A DNA stretch of 64,000 nt from assembly GCF_001518015.1 (NCBI RefSeq), contig NZ_LPUY01000138.1:124001-188000 (forward strand), given 5' to 3'. Position numbers and translations under genes: made by a program. The notes beneath the pieces were generated by a model. It had not been told where the DNA came from and did no database searches. It saw nothing but the letters and a program-made list of their open reading frames with translations. The DNA comes from Tritonibacter horizontis. GTDB lineage: Bacteria > Pseudomonadota > Alphaproteobacteria > Rhodobacterales > Rhodobacteraceae. This document shows positions 1-8,418 of the stretch, piece by piece; position 1 is the stretch's first letter, and each line of letters starts with the position of its first letter.

Positions 1-289
1 TGATGGGAATACCGCGCACCACCTCGACATAGAACCGGCAGATCTGGCGCAGGATCAGCCACCGCGAGGTCCCGCCCAGCGCCAGCAACAGCCCCACCGC
101 GGACGCAGAGAAAAAGCTGACGAATGTCACAAGCAGCGTGACCCCCACACCGCGCCAAAGCGTCGTCATGATTTGCGCGTAGATATCGCTGCGCGCCACC
201 TCAACCCCAAGATAGAGCGCGCCGCCCACGACAGCGAGCAACCACCATGGAAAGTCATCTTTGTTTTCGCCTTTACGGTGGTGCGCCAT
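1..289 (-). CDS. Amino-acid ABC transporter permease (N-terminal part, cut by window edge)
   Basis: Inner-membrane permease of a polar amino-acid ABC importer; only the first 96 residues are inside the window. The translation begins MAHHRKGENKDDFPWW, followed by one hydrophobic helix and a second segment, then a stretch ending RFYVEVVRGIPI. The VEVVRGIP-type end is typical of His/Glu/Arg-type permeases of the HisM/GltK family. The ATG at 289 is the first possible start, because an in-frame TAA lies just upstream. It follows the binding-protein gene after 72 bases in the same direction, so the two probably share a transcript. The substrate cannot be read from sequence. Confidence 0.85.
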   Translation of the reverse strand, partial: MAHHRKGENKDDFPWWLLAVVGGALYLGVEVARSDIYAQIMTTLWRGVGVTLLVTFVSFFSASAVGLLLALGGTSRWLILRQICRFYVEVVRGIPI

Positions 290-361
290 GACCCTGCCCT
301 GTTACGACAAACCCCGGCCGAATGCGGCCGGGGCACTATTCCTCACGCTGAACTGACGGGC

Positions 362-1153
362 TTATTGCCCCATCTTGTAGTCCAGAAACCACCTTTTGTT
401 GAGCGCATCCAGCGTGCCATCCACACGCATATTGGCAAGGGCTGCATTCACAGCCCCCGCAAGGTCGCTGCCTTTGGGAAAGATAAAGCCGAAATCCTCG
501 GTGCCAAGCGGATCGCCGATGATCTTGAGCGCGCCGTCAGAGGCCGCAACAACCCCGTTGGCAGCTGTGCTGTCAGAGAGCGCCAGATCGACATCGCCGG
601 TGCGCAGCGCCTGAAGGGAGGCGCCAAAGGTTTCAAACAGCTTGATCCGGGGATTGCCCTCGTCGCCATCCAACACGTCATAAACGGTGACGTAAAAGGG
701 GGTCGTGCCGGGCTGTGCGGCGGCCAGAAGGTCCGGATCGGCCGCGAAACTTGCGGCATCCTCGAACCGGTTTTCATCGCCCGCGACGATCATCCGCATT
801 TCGGACGTCAGGTAAGGTTCTGAGAAATCGACCATTTCACGACGATCCTCGCGGATGGTGATACCGTTCATTGCCAGGTCATACTGACCAGCACTAATGG
901 CCGGGATCATCGCGTCCCAGCTGGCATTCTCGTACACGACCGTGATGTTGATGCGCTCGGCTATTTCGGCAATCGCATCATATTCCCAACCAATCGCCTG
1001 TCCGGTCGCCGGGTCGATAAACTGCAACGGCGGATAGGTATTTTCGGTGACCACAACCACCTCGCGGCCGCCGAGGTCCGGCAGTTCGGCGGCAAACACA
1101 CTGGTTGCCAGCACCGCCGAAGCAGCAGCGGCAAGGGCTAGGTAAGGGTTCAT
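362..1153 (-). CDS. Amino-acid ABC transporter periplasmic binding protein
   Basis: Periplasmic solute-binding protein (263 aa) of the bacterial family-3 type that captures a polar amino acid for the permease next door. It has a signal peptide (about residues 1-22, ending VFAAE), then the family-3 core: [10 protein letters not shown] near the mature N-terminus, a [13 protein letters not shown] segment and a C-terminal [11 protein letters not shown] end. I chose the ATG at 1153 because it gives a clean signal peptide and has a GGAGAG ribosome site; an upstream start would add 15 unlikely residues. It begins one base after the stop of the E1-like gene, so it is translated from the same message as dut and that gene. 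Confidence 0.9.
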   Translation of the reverse strand: MNPYLALAAAASAVLATSVFAAELPDLGGREVVVVTENTYPPLQFIDPATGQAIGWEYDAIAEIAERINITVVYENASWDAMIPAISAGQYDLAMNGITIREDRREMVDFSEPYLTSEMRMIVAGDENRFEDAASFAADPDLLAAAQPGTTPFYVTVYDVLDGDEGNPRIKLFETFGASLQALRTGDVDLALSDSTAANGVVAASDGALKIIGDPLGTEDFGFIFPKGSDLAGAVNAALANMRVDGTLDALNKRWFLDYKMGQ

Positions 1154-1154
1154 G

Positions 1155-2234
1155 TCAGGTCTCTCCTGTCGGGGCCGAAGCACTGGTATTGTGTCCACAG
1201 ACCGGGCAATCGGGTCGTGATTTCAGTGCAATTCGGCGGGTTTCACCATATAGACCATCGTAGATCAACATCTGTGAGCGCAAGACCTCTCCGGCGCCGG
1301 TGATCTGTTTTACCGCCTCGACCGCCATCATCGACCCCAACACCCCAGGCAATGGGCCAATCACCCCCGCCTCGGCGCAACTGGGCGCCAGCCCATCCGC
1401 CGGGGCCACAGGAAAAATGCACTGATAGCAAGGTCCGCCACGTGCCGGATCAAAGACAGAAATCTGCCCCTCCCACTGGCTCAGCGCCCCGGAAATCAGC
1501 GGCTTGCCTTGTGACACGGCGACCCGGTTTGCAAGATACCGGGTGGCAAAATTGTCGGTTCCATCAAGGATCAGATCATAGTCCGCAAAGAGCGCTACCG
1601 CGATATCATCGGTCAGACGCCGCGCGTAGGGTCGAACCGTCACAAACGGATTTTGCGCCTCCATTGCGGCCTTGGCCGAGACGACTTTGGCCACACCGAT
1701 ATCGCGATCCCGGTGGATGACCTGGCGTTGCAGGTTGGCGTTTTCGACCAGGTCGTCATCAATCACACCGATGGTGCCGACGCCAGCCGCCGCCAGATAT
1801 TGCAAAGTCGGCGCCCCCAAGCCGCCCGCACCGATCACCAGGACCCTGGCATCTTTCAACCGTTTCTGACCGAGGCCGCCGATTTCGCGCAGTACGATAT
1901 GCCGGGCATAGCGATTGAGTTCGACATCCCGGAAGGGCGCATCTGTCGCGGGGTCCGACGCTGTTGCGCCCGCGTCCCGACCGGCGCGCCCACGCAAATA
2001 TCGAAGCAAAACCGAATAGGCCGCGACCACACCTGCCAGGCCGAACAGAATGAACCACAGACTTGCGGTTCCACCGGTGGCCGTCTTCAGCGGCGCACCA
2101 TCCGGCAGGGTCAGCTGGAGGGCGATCACGGCGGCGAACAGGACCAGCTCCAGCCCGAACCGCAACCGGCGTGCGACCCCGAACAAGCGCCCGCCCCACC
2201 ATATCAGGCCGGCAAGCCCCAGAACCAGGATCAT
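1155..2234 (-). CDS. Membrane-anchored E1-like adenylyltransferase (ThiF/MoeB/HesA family)
   Basis: A 359-aa protein with two parts. Residues 1 to about 85 hold roughly three hydrophobic segments ending in a basic [11 protein letters not shown]. The remainder is a ThiF/MoeB/HesA domain: [16 protein letters not shown], nucleotide-binding [19 protein letters not shown], paired zinc cysteines (CYQC and CPVC) and an active-site-type [13 protein letters not shown]. Such enzymes adenylate the C-terminal glycine of ubiquitin-like sulfur carriers such as MoaD or ThiS. The start overlaps the dut stop as ATGA, so translation is coupled. MoeB is the likeliest role, but the carrier partner is not in the window. 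The membrane anchor is unusual compared with E. coli MoeB or ThiF. Confidence 0.88.
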   Translation of the reverse strand: MILVLGLAGLIWWGGRLFGVARRLRFGLELVLFAAVIALQLTLPDGAPLKTATGGTASLWFILFGLAGVVAAYSVLLRYLRGRAGRDAGATASDPATDAPFRDVELNRYARHIVLREIGGLGQKRLKDARVLVIGAGGLGAPTLQYLAAAGVGTIGVIDDDLVENANLQRQVIHRDRDIGVAKVVSAKAAMEAQNPFVTVRPYARRLTDDIAVALFADYDLILDGTDNFATRYLANRVAVSQGKPLISGALSQWEGQISVFDPARGGPCYQCIFPVAPADGLAPSCAEAGVIGPLPGVLGSMMAVEAVKQITGAGEVLRSQMLIYDGLYGETRRIALKSRPDCPVCGHNTSASAPTGET

Positions 2235-2722
2235 GCCGCGCCTCCGCCCGTTCCGGTGGAGCCGAATCCGCCTGCCCCCCTTTCGGTGGTCTGAGCGAAT
2301 TCATCGACCACAGTCAGATTGGCACGCAGGATGGGAACAAACATCATCTGGGCGATCCTCTCGCCGGGCTGGATCACAATTGTCGCGCTTCCAGCGGGGT
2401 TTCTGTTCCACACACTGACATAGACCTGACCGGTATAATCAGCATCAATCAACCCGACGCTATTGCCCATCACAAGACCTTTTTTGTGCCCCAGGCCCGA
2501 CCGCGGCAAGACAAGCGCCGCGCAGGACAAGTCTTTCATGTTGAACGCTAATCCGGATGGGATCAAAATGGCTGGCGCCTGCGGTTCTATCGCTGTTTCC
2601 TGCTCGACGCAGGCATATAGATCAATTGCCGCCGCACCGCTGGATTGATAGTCTGCTAGCCCCCAGGCCTTGATACGCGGGTCCAGAATCTTCACGTCTA
2701 CCGACAGTTGCCCTTGTGTCAT
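2231..2722 (-). CDS. dut: dUTP diphosphatase
   Basis: Hydrolyses dUTP to dUMP and pyrophosphate, keeping uracil out of DNA and feeding dTMP synthesis. At 163 aa it has normal trimeric dUTPase length. The motifs appear in order: AAIDLYA (motif 1), PRSGLGHKKG (motif 2), GLIDADYTGQV with the catalytic Asp (motif 3), PGERIAQMMF (motif 4) and the glycine-rich RGAGGFGSTG (motif 5). The ATG at 2722 was chosen because the domain begins right after it. The frame stays open for about 160 codons upstream, but that stretch has no recognisable protein features. In related genomes dut commonly follows coaBC; here an extra gene and about 0.5 kb separate them. Confidence 0.96.
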   Translation of the reverse strand: MTQGQLSVDVKILDPRIKAWGLADYQSSGAAAIDLYACVEQETAIEPQAPAILIPSGLAFNMKDLSCAALVLPRSGLGHKKGLVMGNSVGLIDADYTGQVYVSVWNRNPAGSATIVIQPGERIAQMMFVPILRANLTVVDEFAQTTERGAGGFGSTGTGGGAA

Positions 2723-3246
2723 CGCATCGCCCTTTTGTCTTCGGCTCACCATGGACGGTCTTGATCTGACCGGCCGCGCAACGGTTATGCCCCGGATCGA
2801 CCTCCGAATGCCACCTACCAATTGGAGACCTGCAACGGCTGGCGACCACATCCATGGTCCGCCGTGCCCGATGGCAATCAGGCCTTGGGCGATGAGACCT
2901 GTCCGCCGCCACATGTGCGATGCCTTTCGCGCCTTCCGCGGGCAAGGGCAGTCATGGCGCGAGAGCTTCTTTTGCAAATGGCGCTGGACTGGCGCAGGCT
3001 GCATTGGTGCCGCCGCCCTGACCGTGTAGATATGCTGGAAACAGCGACGCGCCACCATCACGTCAGAACCGACAACGATCTGGACGGAAATCGCGGCGTG
3101 GCGCGCGGCTTTCGCCGCACGAAGCGATCCCTTGTGGCAGAAAACTCTGCTCAGAGCACAAAAGCCATAGTATTCAGAGGCGCGCCCCTGTTTCTGCACG
3201 CCTGTTGTCAAACCGCGCTTCGCTGGATCGCGGATGAACCTACAAC
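2723..3246. other. 524-base gap with no convincing gene
   Basis: This stretch lies between dut and the receiver-domain gene. Frames are open on both strands, including one in frame with dut. Their translations are rich in Arg, Cys, His and Trp, with no domain, start signal or hydrophobic pattern I can trust. I see no clear hairpin terminator. It may hold the dut promoter or a decayed gene; nothing can be named. Confidence 0.5.
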
Positions 3247-3621
3247 TTACCGCACGGCTTCGTTGCCCAGAAGTTCAACAGCTGCCAGCCTGATATCCTC
3301 TTCCGAGGCGGGTTTGCGCACAATCCGGCATTCGGTGGGGGCAAGGTTCAGTTCGGAGGCATCATTCCCGTCGGTCAACAACAGCATGGGCAGGGCATTC
3401 TGGTTGGCCATTGCCACCGCCCGATGGCAGACTTCCCCCCGCAGGCTTGCATCTACGATGCACAGGTCAAACTTGTGGCTGGCCATCATCTGGCAGGCAT
3501 CGACTTCGCTGGTCGACAAATGGGGCGAGCCAATGCGATGCATGCGGATCATGTCACAAAGAAGCTGCCCCAGCAGAATGTCATCTTCCAGGACGAGTAT
3601 CTCCCGGTCGCCACGCGTCAT
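3247..3621 (-). CDS. Stand-alone receiver-domain response regulator
   Basis: A 124-aa protein that is essentially a CheY-like receiver domain with no output domain. Visible receiver features are the acidic pair in LEDD near residue 12, the phospho-acceptor Asp in LCIVDASLRGE, the switch Thr in LLLTDG and the conserved Lys in IVRKP. I chose the ATG at 3621, which has a GGAG about ten bases upstream; a GTG at 3669 is an alternative. No histidine kinase is adjacent, so the partner is unknown. It sits between coaBC and dut, two housekeeping genes that are commonly neighbours, and looks inserted there. Confidence 0.8.
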   Translation of the reverse strand: MTRGDREILVLEDDILLGQLLCDMIRMHRIGSPHLSTSEVDACQMMASHKFDLCIVDASLRGEVCHRAVAMANQNALPMLLLTDGNDASELNLAPTECRIVRKPASEEDIRLAAVELLGNEAVR

Positions 3622-3934
3622 GACTGCGCGCTCCACATCAGCCACAACGGGCCCAAAACCACTGGCCACAAAGGCTCAACCCCGAGCCGACTACCTAGCA
3701 ACACCACAACCTCCAACATCGCCCAATTCGGTATGCGACATAAGGAAAACACAGGAAAAACGTCTGCCACATGTGCAGCAAACTTACCGTATGCTGCACA
3801 TGATTTAGCGACAAAAGAGTTAACCCGCGGCCCGGTTTCCGTAAAAAAATCGCGCCTGAATGTTTTACGGCAGGCCTGTTTTGCAGGGCCGGACGGCGCC
3901 CTGGCCCGGCTCAGCCGCCATTAAACTTTTGCGC
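3622..3934. other. Intergenic stretch between coaBC and the receiver gene
   Basis: About 313 bases, locally more AT-rich than the surroundings (around 3770-3870), which fits a promoter region for the receiver gene on the minus strand. A small hairpin (CAGGGC, 8-base loop, GCCCTG, about 3875-3895) lies downstream of coaBC. It has no T-run on the coaBC-downstream side, so I do not call it a terminator. No gene seen. Confidence 0.4.
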
Positions 3935-5146
3935 TCAGTCGGAACGATCCAGGTCGGTCAGGGCCTGTGCAATTTTCTGCGCCAATCGGGCAGCGACGTC
4001 GTCCTTTTTCATGCGCGGCCAGGTTTCGGCGCCAACGTCGCGAATAAGGGAGATCGCGTTCTCATCGCCGCCCATAATTCCGGTGGCGGGCGAGACATCA
4101 TTGGCCAAAATCCAATCGCAGCCTTTGCGCACCCGCTTCGCGGTGGCGTTTTCAAGCACGTCATTGGTTTCCGCCGCGAAGCCAACGACCAATGATGGGC
4201 GGCCCGCTTCCAGATTCGAAATCCGTTTGAGAATGTCCGGATTTTCCGCAAATTTCAGATCCGGCACGCCGCCCTTGGATTTTTTCAATTTTTGGTCCGT
4301 GGGAGAGATCACCCTCCAATCTGCAACCGCCGCAGCGAACACAGCGGCATCAACCGGCAGCGCCGCCAGGACCGCGGCCTCCATTTCTTGGGCGGTTTCA
4401 ACCGGAACCACCTCCACGCCCTCAGGCGGGCGCACGGCTGCCGGGCCCGTGATAAACACCACCTCAGCACCCAATGCGCGCAGAGCACGGGCCACCGCTG
4501 TCCCCTGCGCCCCGGACGACCGGTTGGCGATGTAGCGGACCGGGTCAATCGGTTCGTGCGTCGGGCCGGATGTCACCAGGACACGCTTGCCGACCAATGG
4601 GCCCTGGCTCAGCCTCGATGTGATCGCAGCAACGATCTCTTCGGGTTCTGCCAGGCGACCCGGTCCAAATTCGCCACAGGCCATCCCGCCGTCGTTCGGT
4701 CCGACGAATTGAATTCCGTCCGACGTCAATTGTTCAATATTGCGCCGCGTGGCTGGGTGGGTCCACATCCGGACATTCATCGCGGGTGCGAGCAGCACCG
4801 GCGTATCCGTCGCCAAAAGCAAGGTCGAGGCAAGATCATTGGCATGCCCCTGCGCCATCTTGGCCATCAGATCCGCCGTCGCAGGTGCCACCACCAGCAG
4901 GTCCGCACTGCGGGAAAGCTGGATATGCCCCATCTCGGCCTCTGAGGTGAGATCGAACAAATCACGGTGAACAGCCACACCCGCAAGCGCCGAAACCGAG
5001 AGCGGCGTGACAAATTCTTCGCCCGCGCGGGTGAGAACTGGGGTGACGCGCGCGCCCTGTTCCTGCAGACGACGGATCAGCTCGAGGGCCTTATACGCGG
5101 CGATCCCGCCCCCGATAACAAGGAGAATATGTTTACCTGCCAGCAT
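3935..5146 (-). CDS. coaBC: Phosphopantothenoylcysteine decarboxylase / phosphopantothenate-cysteine ligase
   Basis: Bifunctional cytoplasmic enzyme for two consecutive coenzyme A steps: joining cysteine to 4'-phosphopantothenate (CoaB), then decarboxylation (CoaC). It is 403 aa, the normal length. The N-terminal flavoprotein half shows GGGIAAYKALEL, HIQLSRSADLLVVAPATA, PAMNVRMW and the catalytic Cys segment GGMACGEFGPGRL. The C-terminal ligase half shows TSGPTHEPIDPVRYI, AAAVADWR and the KLKKS lysine segment. The ATG at 5146 puts the flavodoxin-like fold right at the N-terminus, as in the family; longer starts add about 40 low-quality residues. Confidence 0.96.
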   Translation of the reverse strand: MLAGKHILLVIGGGIAAYKALELIRRLQEQGARVTPVLTRAGEEFVTPLSVSALAGVAVHRDLFDLTSEAEMGHIQLSRSADLLVVAPATADLMAKMAQGHANDLASTLLLATDTPVLLAPAMNVRMWTHPATRRNIEQLTSDGIQFVGPNDGGMACGEFGPGRLAEPEEIVAAITSRLSQGPLVGKRVLVTSGPTHEPIDPVRYIANRSSGAQGTAVARALRALGAEVVFITGPAAVRPPEGVEVVPVETAQEMEAAVLAALPVDAAVFAAAVADWRVISPTDQKLKKSKGGVPDLKFAENPDILKRISNLEAGRPSLVVGFAAETNDVLENATAKRVRKGCDWILANDVSPATGIMGGDENAISLIRDVGAETWPRMKKDDVAARLAQKIAQALTDLDRSD

Positions 5147-5413
5147 GATACGCCCCAGCTGCCTCATTTGCCGCAACCCTATCGCGCTCCCGCGACAGAA
5201 GGAACCGCTTTTGCGTGCCCTTTGACGCAAGCCGCCACAGGTGGCCGCTCGCCGGGGGGCCTCGGGGGGTGGCAAGCTTTAAATCGCCGTTTTCATGCCA
5301 CCTGCGATCGCAAGTGCAACTGACTAAAAAGAAGAAACAAAATTCAAGAGGCACCACATGGAACGCGCGCCCAATGCTCTGGCTCTCTCGGCCAGGTGCC
5401 GCATACGCATGTT

Positions 5414-6292
5414 TCACACGAGAAAATTCTGAACCTCACGCGATTGGCCTTCGAGACATTTCCGCATTTTCTGAAACGCGGCGGCTTCCAGCTGCCGGAC
5501 GCGCTCTTTGGACAACCCCAGCTCATTGCCGAGGCTCTCTAGCGTTCTGGGATCTTCCCTCAGCTTACGCTCTCTGACAATGAACCGCTCGCGCTCGTTC
5601 AATCCATTCAGCGCCGTGATCAACCACTCGCGCAACTGACGGGTGTCATGATCGCTTTCCACACGCTCCGCAGCCTGTTCGCTGTCATCTTCCAGCGCAT
5701 CAATCCACTCTCGCCCATCCTCATCAGCCGATTGCACGGCGTTGAGCGAGAAATCGGCGCCGGCCAGACGACCATCCATCATCTCGACATCGCGGAGCGG
5801 AACGCCAATCTCGACCGCGATCATTTGTTGCAGCTTGTGACGGTCCAGCGAGACCCCTTCGGTCTGCGCCTCGCGCTCCAGCTGAGCCTGCACGCGTCGC
5901 ATGTTGAAGAACAGGGATTTTTGCGACGACGTCGACCCGGTGCGCACCATGGACCAATTGCGCATCACATAGTCCTGGATAGATGCCTTGATCCACCAGA
6001 CCGCATAGGTTGAAAACCGCACGCCACGATCCGGGTCGAATTTTTCGGCGGCTTTCATCAAGCCAAGCCCGGCCTCCTGGATGAGGTCATTCATCGGCGC
6101 GCCGTATCGTCTGAATTTCGATGCCATCGAAACGGCCAGGCGCATATAGGCGGTGATAAGTCGGTGCAGGGCCTGGACATCCCGTTCGTCTCGCCAGGCG
6201 TAGGCCAGGGCCAACTCGGTTTCCGCATCCAAAAGCTCAGCCTTCATGGCCCGCTTTGGGAGGGGGTTTTCAGAGGAATCGTCCAGTGCCAT
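5414..6292 (-). CDS. rpoH2: RNA polymerase sigma factor RpoH, RpoHII type
   Basis: Alternative heat-shock/stress sigma factor of 292 aa. Region 2 is clear (LIQEAGLGLMKAAEKFDP, RFSTYAVWWIKASIQDYV). The RpoH box is present as QKSLFFNMRRVQ, and region 4 ends with a helix-turn-helix (LGLSKERVRQLEAAAF). The N-terminus lacks the YLxEIRKFPML segment of RpoHI and starts with AELLDAETELALAYAWRDE, which fits RpoHII of Rhodobacter. In Rhodobacter sphaeroides RpoHII is transcribed by RpoE during singlet-oxygen stress. I did not find a convincing RpoE promoter upstream here. Divergent from cobU. Confidence 0.9.
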   Translation of the reverse strand: MALDDSSENPLPKRAMKAELLDAETELALAYAWRDERDVQALHRLITAYMRLAVSMASKFRRYGAPMNDLIQEAGLGLMKAAEKFDPDRGVRFSTYAVWWIKASIQDYVMRNWSMVRTGSTSSQKSLFFNMRRVQAQLEREAQTEGVSLDRHKLQQMIAVEIGVPLRDVEMMDGRLAGADFSLNAVQSADEDGREWIDALEDDSEQAAERVESDHDTRQLREWLITALNGLNERERFIVRERKLREDPRTLESLGNELGLSKERVRQLEAAAFQKMRKCLEGQSREVQNFLV

Positions 6293-6488
6293 GTTAAACT
6301 CCCTGTTCTAAGAACTACGTAATCAACGTGCGAGGGGCGGCTTTGGTTCAAAAAAAGTTTTGAGACGTGTCGAAAGTGGCCTTCGGATCCGCTAGGAGGT
6401 CAGCAAAACGTCGCAAATTTCTCTGTTGCTTCCGGTGTTCGGTGGCGGCAAAGCGTGCAGCACGCTTACAACCATGAGGGTAGACATC

Positions 6489-7007
6489 TTGGCAGGCAAA
6501 GTCACAGTCATTCTCGGCGGCGCAGCGTCCGGAAAATCGGCTATTGCCGAGCAAGCCTGTGTGAGCACAGGGAAAAATCGCTTTTACTGGGCAACATCAC
6601 AAATACTTGATTCTGAAATGCACCAACGGGTGAACACCCATATCGCGCAGCGTGGCAGCGGCTGGACCACCATAGAGGAGCCATTTGAATGCGCGACAGC
6701 CATCTCGCAAATGACACGGGATGATATCCTGTTGATGGAATGCGCGACCATGTGGCTGAGCAACCATATGATGGCGGACCATGATCTGGAACATCAGACC
6801 GAGGCCTTGCTGCGCAGCTTCGCAACCTGCGCTGCAGACATTGTGGTGGTGACGAACGAAACCGGCCTTGGCATCGTCCCCGAAAACGCCCTCGCCCGCA
6901 GGTTCCGCGAGGCGCAGGGCCGTCTGAATATCGCCCTCGCGGCACAGGCTGATTGTGTTGTCCTGGTCACGGCTGGGTTGGCCCAGACCCTCAAGGGTGT
7001 GATGTGA
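6489..7007 (+). CDS. cobU: Adenosylcobinamide kinase / adenosylcobinamide-phosphate guanylyltransferase
   Basis: Bifunctional enzyme (about 172 aa) of late cobalamin assembly: phosphorylates adenosylcobinamide, then attaches GMP to give adenosyl-GDP-cobinamide. It carries the P-loop GGAASGKS at the N-terminus and a YWAT...DSEMHQRVNTH segment containing the guanylylated histidine. I prefer the TTG at 6489: it has GAGG about nine bases upstream and leaves the P-loop a few residues from the start, as in the family. An ATG at 6474 has no ribosome site. The stop overlaps the next gene (GTGA), so translation is coupled. No other cobalamin genes are in the window. Confidence 0.92.
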   Translation: MAGKVTVILGGAASGKSAIAEQACVSTGKNRFYWATSQILDSEMHQRVNTHIAQRGSGWTTIEEPFECATAISQMTRDDILLMECATMWLSNHMMADHDLEHQTEALLRSFATCAADIVVVTNETGLGIVPENALARRFREAQGRLNIALAAQADCVVLVTAGLAQTLKGVM

Positions 7008-7585
7008 CCACCCGGTTTCATTTGTTGCGCCATGGTCCGACCCACGCGCGCGCTATGGTCGGATGGTCCGACGTGCCCGCTGACCTGTCGGATCTGGCCC
7101 GGCTGGAGCGATTGACTGCCATCCTGCCGCCGACAGCCATCGTGGTGTCGTCGGACCTGTCGCGCGCGGTCGCCACGGCGGATGCCATTCAGGGCACGCG
7201 TCGGCGCCTGCCCCATATCTCCGGCCTGCGTGAAATCCACTTTGGGGCCTGGGAAATGCGGACCTGGGCCGAGGTCGACGCCGTGTCTCCCGATCACATT
7301 CGCGCGTTCTGGGACAAACCCGGCGATATCGCACCGCCCGATGGCGAAAGCTGGAACGCGCTTTTACGCCGGGTTTCGGCTGCAATGGACGGTTTGGCGC
7401 AGGACCACAGCGGGGCCGATGTGATCGTGGTTGGACATTTCGGGCAGATTCTCACCCAGGTGCAGCGCGCCGCAGGCCTCTCCGCCGTCGAAGTATTTGC
7501 CCAGAAGATCGACAATCTGTCACTGACGCGCGTGGATCATCACCAGGGGAGCTGGAGGCTTGGGGCGATAAATCAAACTCCGTGA
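7004..7585 (+). CDS. Histidine phosphatase family protein (CobC-like)
   Basis: A 193-aa phosphoglycerate-mutase-like phosphatase. The phospho-accepting histidine lies in LLRHGPT close to the start, the second-acid segment is REIHFGAWE and the second histidine is in VVGHFGQ. The GTG start at 7004 overlaps the cobU stop by four bases, giving a coupled pair. That pairing suggests the role of alpha-ribazole-5'-phosphate phosphatase (CobC) in the same pathway. The family is functionally broad, so the substrate is inferred from position only. Confidence 0.85.
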   Translation: MTTRFHLLRHGPTHARAMVGWSDVPADLSDLARLERLTAILPPTAIVVSSDLSRAVATADAIQGTRRRLPHISGLREIHFGAWEMRTWAEVDAVSPDHIRAFWDKPGDIAPPDGESWNALLRRVSAAMDGLAQDHSGADVIVVGHFGQILTQVQRAAGLSAVEVFAQKIDNLSLTRVDHHQGSWRLGAINQTP

Positions 7586-7643
7586 TGCCTGACAGGAAAA
7601 CAATGAATTGTACTGAAGCTTGGACAGGCGCTAGCGTTTTGGC

Positions 7644-8333
7644 ATGACATATACACTCTACATCGGTGATCGCATGTTCTCCAGCTGGTCTCTGCGCGGC
7701 TGGCTCATGCTCGAGAAATTTTCTCTGCCCCATCAGGTTCAACTGGTCGGGCTATACTCTGGCACGATGGCGCAGGATCTCGCGCCCTTGGCCCCGGCCC
7801 GACTGGTTCCAACCCTGCGCTTGCCCGATGGCACCGTTGTCGGAGAGACCATGGCGATGGCGGAAACGCTGGCCGAACGCCATCCGGAGGCCGGAATGTG
7901 GCCGCAGGATCCGGCAGCGCGCGCCACCGCCCGTTGGTTGTCCGCGGAAATGGCCGCAGGGTTTGGCGCGCTGCGCTCAGAATGTCCGATGCAGCTGCGG
8001 CACGTCTGGCAGGGGTTTGCCCCCTCAGCGCCCGTGTTGAAAGATCTGGACCGGATCGAAACGCTCTTTGCCCATGCCCGCAAGATATCCGGCCATTCCA
8101 CGGGGCCGCTGTTCGGCGACTATTGTCTGGCCGATGTGTTCTACACGCCTGTTGCTGCGCGGATCATCGGGTTCAACCTCCCGGTTTCAGAAAGCACCCG
8201 GTCCTATTGCATGACCCTGCTGGACGATCCCGCCGTTCGCGCCTGGCGCGCGCTGGCCCTGCAGGTGCAGTACGATCCCGATCCCTATCCGCAAGACCTG
8301 GCGCAGCTGCCCTGGCCAAGCGATGCAATTTAG
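7644..8333 (+). CDS. Glutathione S-transferase family protein
   Basis: A 229-aa cytosolic GST. The thioredoxin-like N-terminal domain shows a serine-type active-site segment (YIGDRMFSSWSLRGWLML), a PARLVPTLRLPDG turn with the cis-proline and a GETMAMAETLAE segment for glutathione contact. The C-terminal half is the helical GST domain, with a DYCLADVFYTPV segment. The electrophilic substrate is unknown. It stands alone between the phosphatase and the ComM-like ATPase. Confidence 0.88.
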   Translation: MTYTLYIGDRMFSSWSLRGWLMLEKFSLPHQVQLVGLYSGTMAQDLAPLAPARLVPTLRLPDGTVVGETMAMAETLAERHPEAGMWPQDPAARATARWLSAEMAAGFGALRSECPMQLRHVWQGFAPSAPVLKDLDRIETLFAHARKISGHSTGPLFGDYCLADVFYTPVAARIIGFNLPVSESTRSYCMTLLDDPAVRAWRALALQVQYDPDPYPQDLAQLPWPSDAI

Positions 8334-8418
8334 CGACCGGTTTACGGCCGAATTAACCCTTCAGTAACCACGATTTCCAATGCTGGCTCCCGAGACCCAT
8401 AGGTCTCTGGGAGCTGTT

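Noticed and set aside
2723-3211. Long N-terminal extension of dut
   Set aside because: The dUTPase domain begins right after the ATG at 2722; the 163 upstream residues have no family match or ribosome site and would be unheard of in dUTPases.
3875-3895. Hairpin after coaBC as a terminator
   Set aside because: The stem is only six pairs and is followed by CAAAAC, without a T-run.
6309-6360. TGAACC...CGTT sequence upstream of rpoHII as an EcfG (general stress) promoter
   Set aside because: Only part of the EcfG consensus is present, and Rhodobacterales usually lack the PhyR-EcfG system.
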